Positions 33,811 through 35,891 of a stretch of 35,891 bases of DNA are shown here, piece by piece (position 1 is the stretch's first letter; each line of letters begins with the position of its first letter). The notes under the pieces were generated by a model, which had not been told where the DNA came from, made no database searches, and saw only the letters and a program-made list of their open reading frames with translations. A program made the translations under genes and the position numbers. The DNA is from Deltaproteobacteria bacterium HGW-Deltaproteobacteria-14 (GTDB lineage Bacteria > Myxococcota_A > UBA9042 > PHBI01), in contig PHBI01000003.1 of assembly GCA_002841945.1 (NCBI GenBank), positions 115,905 to 151,795 of the forward strand, given 5' to 3'.

Positions 33811-34632
33811 ATGGGCAGGTACGATGGGCTGGTGGCGTGGGTGACGGGGGGCGGCAGCGGCATCGGGCGCGCGCTGGCCCTGGAGCTGGCCCGCGAGGGT
33901 GCGGACGTCGCGGTGAGCGGGCGGCGCCTCGACCGGCTCGAGGCGGTGGCGGGGGAGATCCGAGCCCTCGGGCGGCGGGCGCTGGCGGCGCCGTGCGACG
34001 TGACCGACGAGGAGGCGGTGGCGGCCGCGGTGGCGGGCGTCGTGCAGCACCTCGGCAAGCTCGACGTGGCGGTGGCGAACGCCGGCTACGGGGTGTCGGG
34101 GCGCTTCGAGAAGCTGACGGCCGCCGACTGGCGGCGTCAGCTCGAGGTCAACGTGGTCGGGGCGGCGGTGACGCTCAAGGCTGCGCTGCCGCACCTGCGC
34201 GCGAGCCACGGGCGGGCCGCGGTGGTGGCGAGCGTCGCCGGGATGATCGCCCTGCCGAGCCAGGGGCCGTACTGCGCCTCGAAGTTCGCCGTCCGGGCGA
34301 TGGGGCTGTCGCTCGCTGCGGAGCTACACGGCACCGGCGTGAGCTGCACGACCATCCACCCTGGCTTCGTCGCGAGCGAGATCAACCAGGTCGACAACCG
34401 CGGGGTCTTCGACCCGGGCAGGGTCGACAGGCGGCCCAAGAACCTGATGTGGCCTGCGGACAAGGCCGCGCGCGTGATGGCGCGGGCGATCTACGCGCGC
34501 AAGCGCGAGTACGTCTTCACCTGGCACGGCAAGCTCGGCGCGTGGCTCGGGCGTCACGCGCCCGGGCTCGTTCACTTCGCCGCGACCCGCAAGCGCGTGC
34601 GCGACGACGCCGCCCGGGTGTCGAAGGCGTAG
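33811..34632 (+). CDS. Short-chain dehydrogenase/reductase (SDR)
   Basis: The ATG at 33811 has GGAGA 6 bases upstream; 273 residues, normal for classical SDRs. TGGGSGIG (12-19) is the cofactor loop, and SGRR at its second strand end (about 36-39) favours NADP(H). NAG lies at 90-92; the tetrad is Asn114, Ser141, Tyr154 and Lys158. The C-terminus has a basic, hydrophobic extension (YVFTWHGKLGAWLGRHAPG) like lipid- or steroid-acting SDRs near membranes. It follows the acyl-CoA dehydrogenase pair by 41 bp on the same strand, so is probably part of the same lipid-oxidation operon. Substrate unknown. It converges on the DUF4097 gene with a 5-bp gap. Confidence 0.92.
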   Translation: MGRYDGLVAWVTGGGSGIGRALALELAREGADVAVSGRRLDRLEAVAGEIRALGRRALAAPCDVTDEEAVAAAVAGVVQHLGKLDVAVANAGYGVSGRFEKLTAADWRRQLEVNVVGAAVTLKAALPHLRASHGRAAVVASVAGMIALPSQGPYCASKFAVRAMGLSLAAELHGTGVSCTTIHPGFVASEINQVDNRGVFDPGRVDRRPKNLMWPADKAARVMARAIYARKREYVFTWHGKLGAWLGRHAPGLVHFAATRKRVRDDAARVSKA

Positions 34633-34637
34633 GCGGA

Positions 34638-35525
34638 TCAGCGCCGCGCGTGGACCACGACGTCGGCGTTGGTCGTGCGCACGTCGACGAGGCCTGCGCC
34701 GTCGTACAGCACGCCCTCGAGCTGCCCGGGGGCGTCGTAGTCCACCCAGAAGTCGAGGTCCTCGACGTAGATGTTGCCGCTGGTCGTGGTGGCGAAGAGC
34801 TCGGCGCCGAAGTCGTACGGCACCGCCAGGTCGACGCCCCCGTTGGTGGTCGCGAGGTAGATCTCTGCGGCGTCGTAGGGCAGGGCGCCGCAGCTGATGA
34901 AGCCGTTCGAGGTCGTCGCCCGGATGAGCTCGCTCTGCACGCTCGACATGTCGATCGGGGCGTTGCTGGTGCGCAGGTCGAGCGGGCCGTCGTGGGAGTT
35001 GATGACGATCGGCGCGTTGTTCGTGCGGAGCACGGCGTCGCCGTAGGTGAAGCGCAGCTCGACCTGGCCGTTGACGGTGCGGAGGCTGCCCACCGGGAGC
35101 CCGTCGACGAAGACGCCGCCGTCGTTGGTGTCGGCGTTGACGAGGACGCCGTCGGGGACGCGGAGGTCGAAGTCGACCCCGAAGTAGCTCGACCGCGCGC
35201 CGGGCGGGAGCCCGACCGAGAGGGTGAGCGCGTTGGCGTCACCGGACTCGACGACCGCCGTCTGGCGCGCCGCGTCGCGGGCCTTGGCCTGGCTGTCGTA
35301 GCCGCTCGAGCGGACGGTCACGGTGCCGTGGACCCGGGTGGCGGTCGGATCCCGCGTGAGGAGGACGGTGCCGTTCAGGCTCGCGACCGTCAGCGTGCCG
35401 CGCGGGGCGACCGCGGACTCGAAGGAGAAGCTCTCCTGGGCCGAGTAGGTGCATCCGCCGATCAGCGTCGCGACCCCCAACACAGCCAGGAACGCGCGGG
35501 TGGTAGTTACAAAGGAACTCATCAT
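34638..35525 (-). CDS. DUF4097-type beta-helix lipoprotein
   Basis: The 295-residue product begins with two Met codons; a GAGG core 5 bases before the first supports 35525, but the second (35522) is possible. The signal peptide ends in lipobox LIGGC (Cys25). The mature part has repeated short strands of the pattern T-(T/S)-N/S-G/A-x-(I/V)-x-(L/V), for example RTNNAPIVIN, RTSNAPIDM, ATTNGGVDL, TTTSGNIYV and RTTNADVVV, which are the rungs of the DUF4097 right-handed beta-helix. Such proteins are envelope-associated and often linked to stress or anti-sigma systems; no sigma or anti-sigma gene is adjacent here. Role unknown. Confidence 0.85.
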   Translation of the reverse strand: MMSSFVTTTRAFLAVLGVATLIGGCTYSAQESFSFESAVAPRGTLTVASLNGTVLLTRDPTATRVHGTVTVRSSGYDSQAKARDAARQTAVVESGDANALTLSVGLPPGARSSYFGVDFDLRVPDGVLVNADTNDGGVFVDGLPVGSLRTVNGQVELRFTYGDAVLRTNNAPIVINSHDGPLDLRTSNAPIDMSSVQSELIRATTSNGFISCGALPYDAAEIYLATTNGGVDLAVPYDFGAELFATTTSGNIYVEDLDFWVDYDAPGQLEGVLYDGAGLVDVRTTNADVVVHARR

Positions 35526-35648
35526 CTCCCCCTCATGGAACGTCGCGTCCGGACGCCGCGCCGCGGAGGATATTCACTCCCGGGTCGCCCGTCGAGGACG
35601 AGTGTCGAGCCGCCATCGGGCGGGCTCGTACTCGACCGCCGGTCGGGC

Positions 35649-35654
35649 TATATG
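35649..35654 (+). promoter_or_regulatory. Candidate -10 (TATATG) for the right-edge gene
   Basis: TATATG is the only AT-rich hexamer in the 158-bp divergent gap and lies 29 bases before the GTG at 35684, leaving a leader that holds the GGAGGAG Shine-Dalgarno. An imperfect dyad (CGAGCC 35606-35611, GGCTCG 35623-35628) lies just upstream. No good -35 is seen. Confidence 0.3.
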
Positions 35655-35683
35655 GGGCCGGTACACAGGCTCGGAGGAGTGCA

Positions 35684-35891
35684 GTGCGTCAGCTCGCGTT
35701 CGTCTATCTCGCGGCCCTCGTCGCCCTCGGCGCGGGGGGCTGTCGCGGCTGCTCGGACGCCCCGCGGGGGCGCGCCGACGCCGCGCTCCCGGCGCCCGCT
35801 GACGCCGCCCCCGCCCCGGCTCCGGAGCCCCCGGCCGCCGCCCCTGCGGCGGACGCGTGGCACCGGGTGGCGCCCGAGGGCGCGGGCTTCA
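35684..35891 (+). CDS. Putative lipoprotein, N-terminal fragment (runs off the right edge)
   Basis: The GTG at 35684 has GGAGGAG 4 bases upstream. The 69 codons visible encode a hydrophobic signal (LAFVYLAALVALGAGG) ending at Cys20, a weak lipobox (GGC), with a second Cys three residues later. A Pro/Ala-rich linker of about 40 residues follows. The start of a folded domain (WHRVAPEGAGF) is cut by the window end. Function cannot be told. Divergent from the DUF4097 gene. Confidence 0.65.
   Translation, partial: MRQLAFVYLAALVALGAGGCRGCSDAPRGRADAALPAPADAAPAPAPEPPAAAPAADAWHRVAPEGAGF

Overview
The window is very GC-rich (roughly 70 percent or more, with GC-ending codons almost throughout). It reads as a chromosome segment of a Myxococcota-type (former Deltaproteobacteria) bacterium, probably Polyangia-like; the exact lineage cannot be fixed from the sequence. 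The clues are a eukaryote-like Ser/Thr kinase, a C-terminal MYXO-CTERM-like sorting signal, many exported Cys-rich proteins with MopE-type DNDCDG motifs, slime-mould-type Cys repeats, thrombospondin type 3 repeats, and long Gly-rich surface proteins. I see no rRNA, tRNA, CRISPR array, insertion sequence or phage gene.

Layout. (a) 1-13.8 kb is a surface-protein block. It holds a giant modular Cys-rich lipoprotein (minus strand, C-terminus beyond the left edge), a small conserved DUF167/YggU gene, and a divergent pair: an IgGFc-binding-like/TSP3 protein and a Gly-rich lipoprotein with an internally duplicated module. (b) 13.8-16.3 kb (minus strand) has a membrane-anchored hexaheme NapC/NirT-like cytochrome c and a small exported protein made of two tandem rhamnose-binding-lectin-like domains. 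(c) 16.4-20.4 kb (minus strand) is a tight three-gene operon: 2OG-Fe(II) oxygenase, NodU/CmcH-type carbamoyltransferase and a tail-anchored Ser/Thr kinase. The first two overlap by GTGA; the second and third are one base apart. (d) 20.5-28.7 kb has a chymotrypsin-fold serine protease with Cys-rich and MopE modules and a MYXO-CTERM-like tail, endonuclease III directly coupled to it, and a convergent thioester-containing alpha-2-macroglobulin. (e) 29.0-31.2 kb has a stand-alone receiver domain translationally coupled to a 97-residue unknown protein, and divergently a Cys-rich secreted protein. (f) 31.4-34.6 kb (plus strand) encodes two overlapping acyl-CoA dehydrogenases with complementary active-site residues, followed by a short-chain dehydrogenase. 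(g) 34.6 kb to the end has a DUF4097 lipoprotein and the start of another putative lipoprotein.

How the parts may work together. Most of the window builds the cell envelope and outer surface: at least eight exported or lipid-anchored proteins, many rich in Asp/Cys motifs that probably bind calcium or other metals. A protease and a protease trap lie side by side. The tightest functional unit is the oxygenase-carbamoyltransferase-kinase operon, which I rate the best candidate for an undescribed pathway; its substrate is unknown. The acyl-CoA dehydrogenase pair looks like an obligate heteromer of the kind used in steroid or branched acyl-CoA oxidation. Starts were chosen by Shine-Dalgarno match, stop/start overlap and signal peptide position. 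Nothing here was checked against a database.
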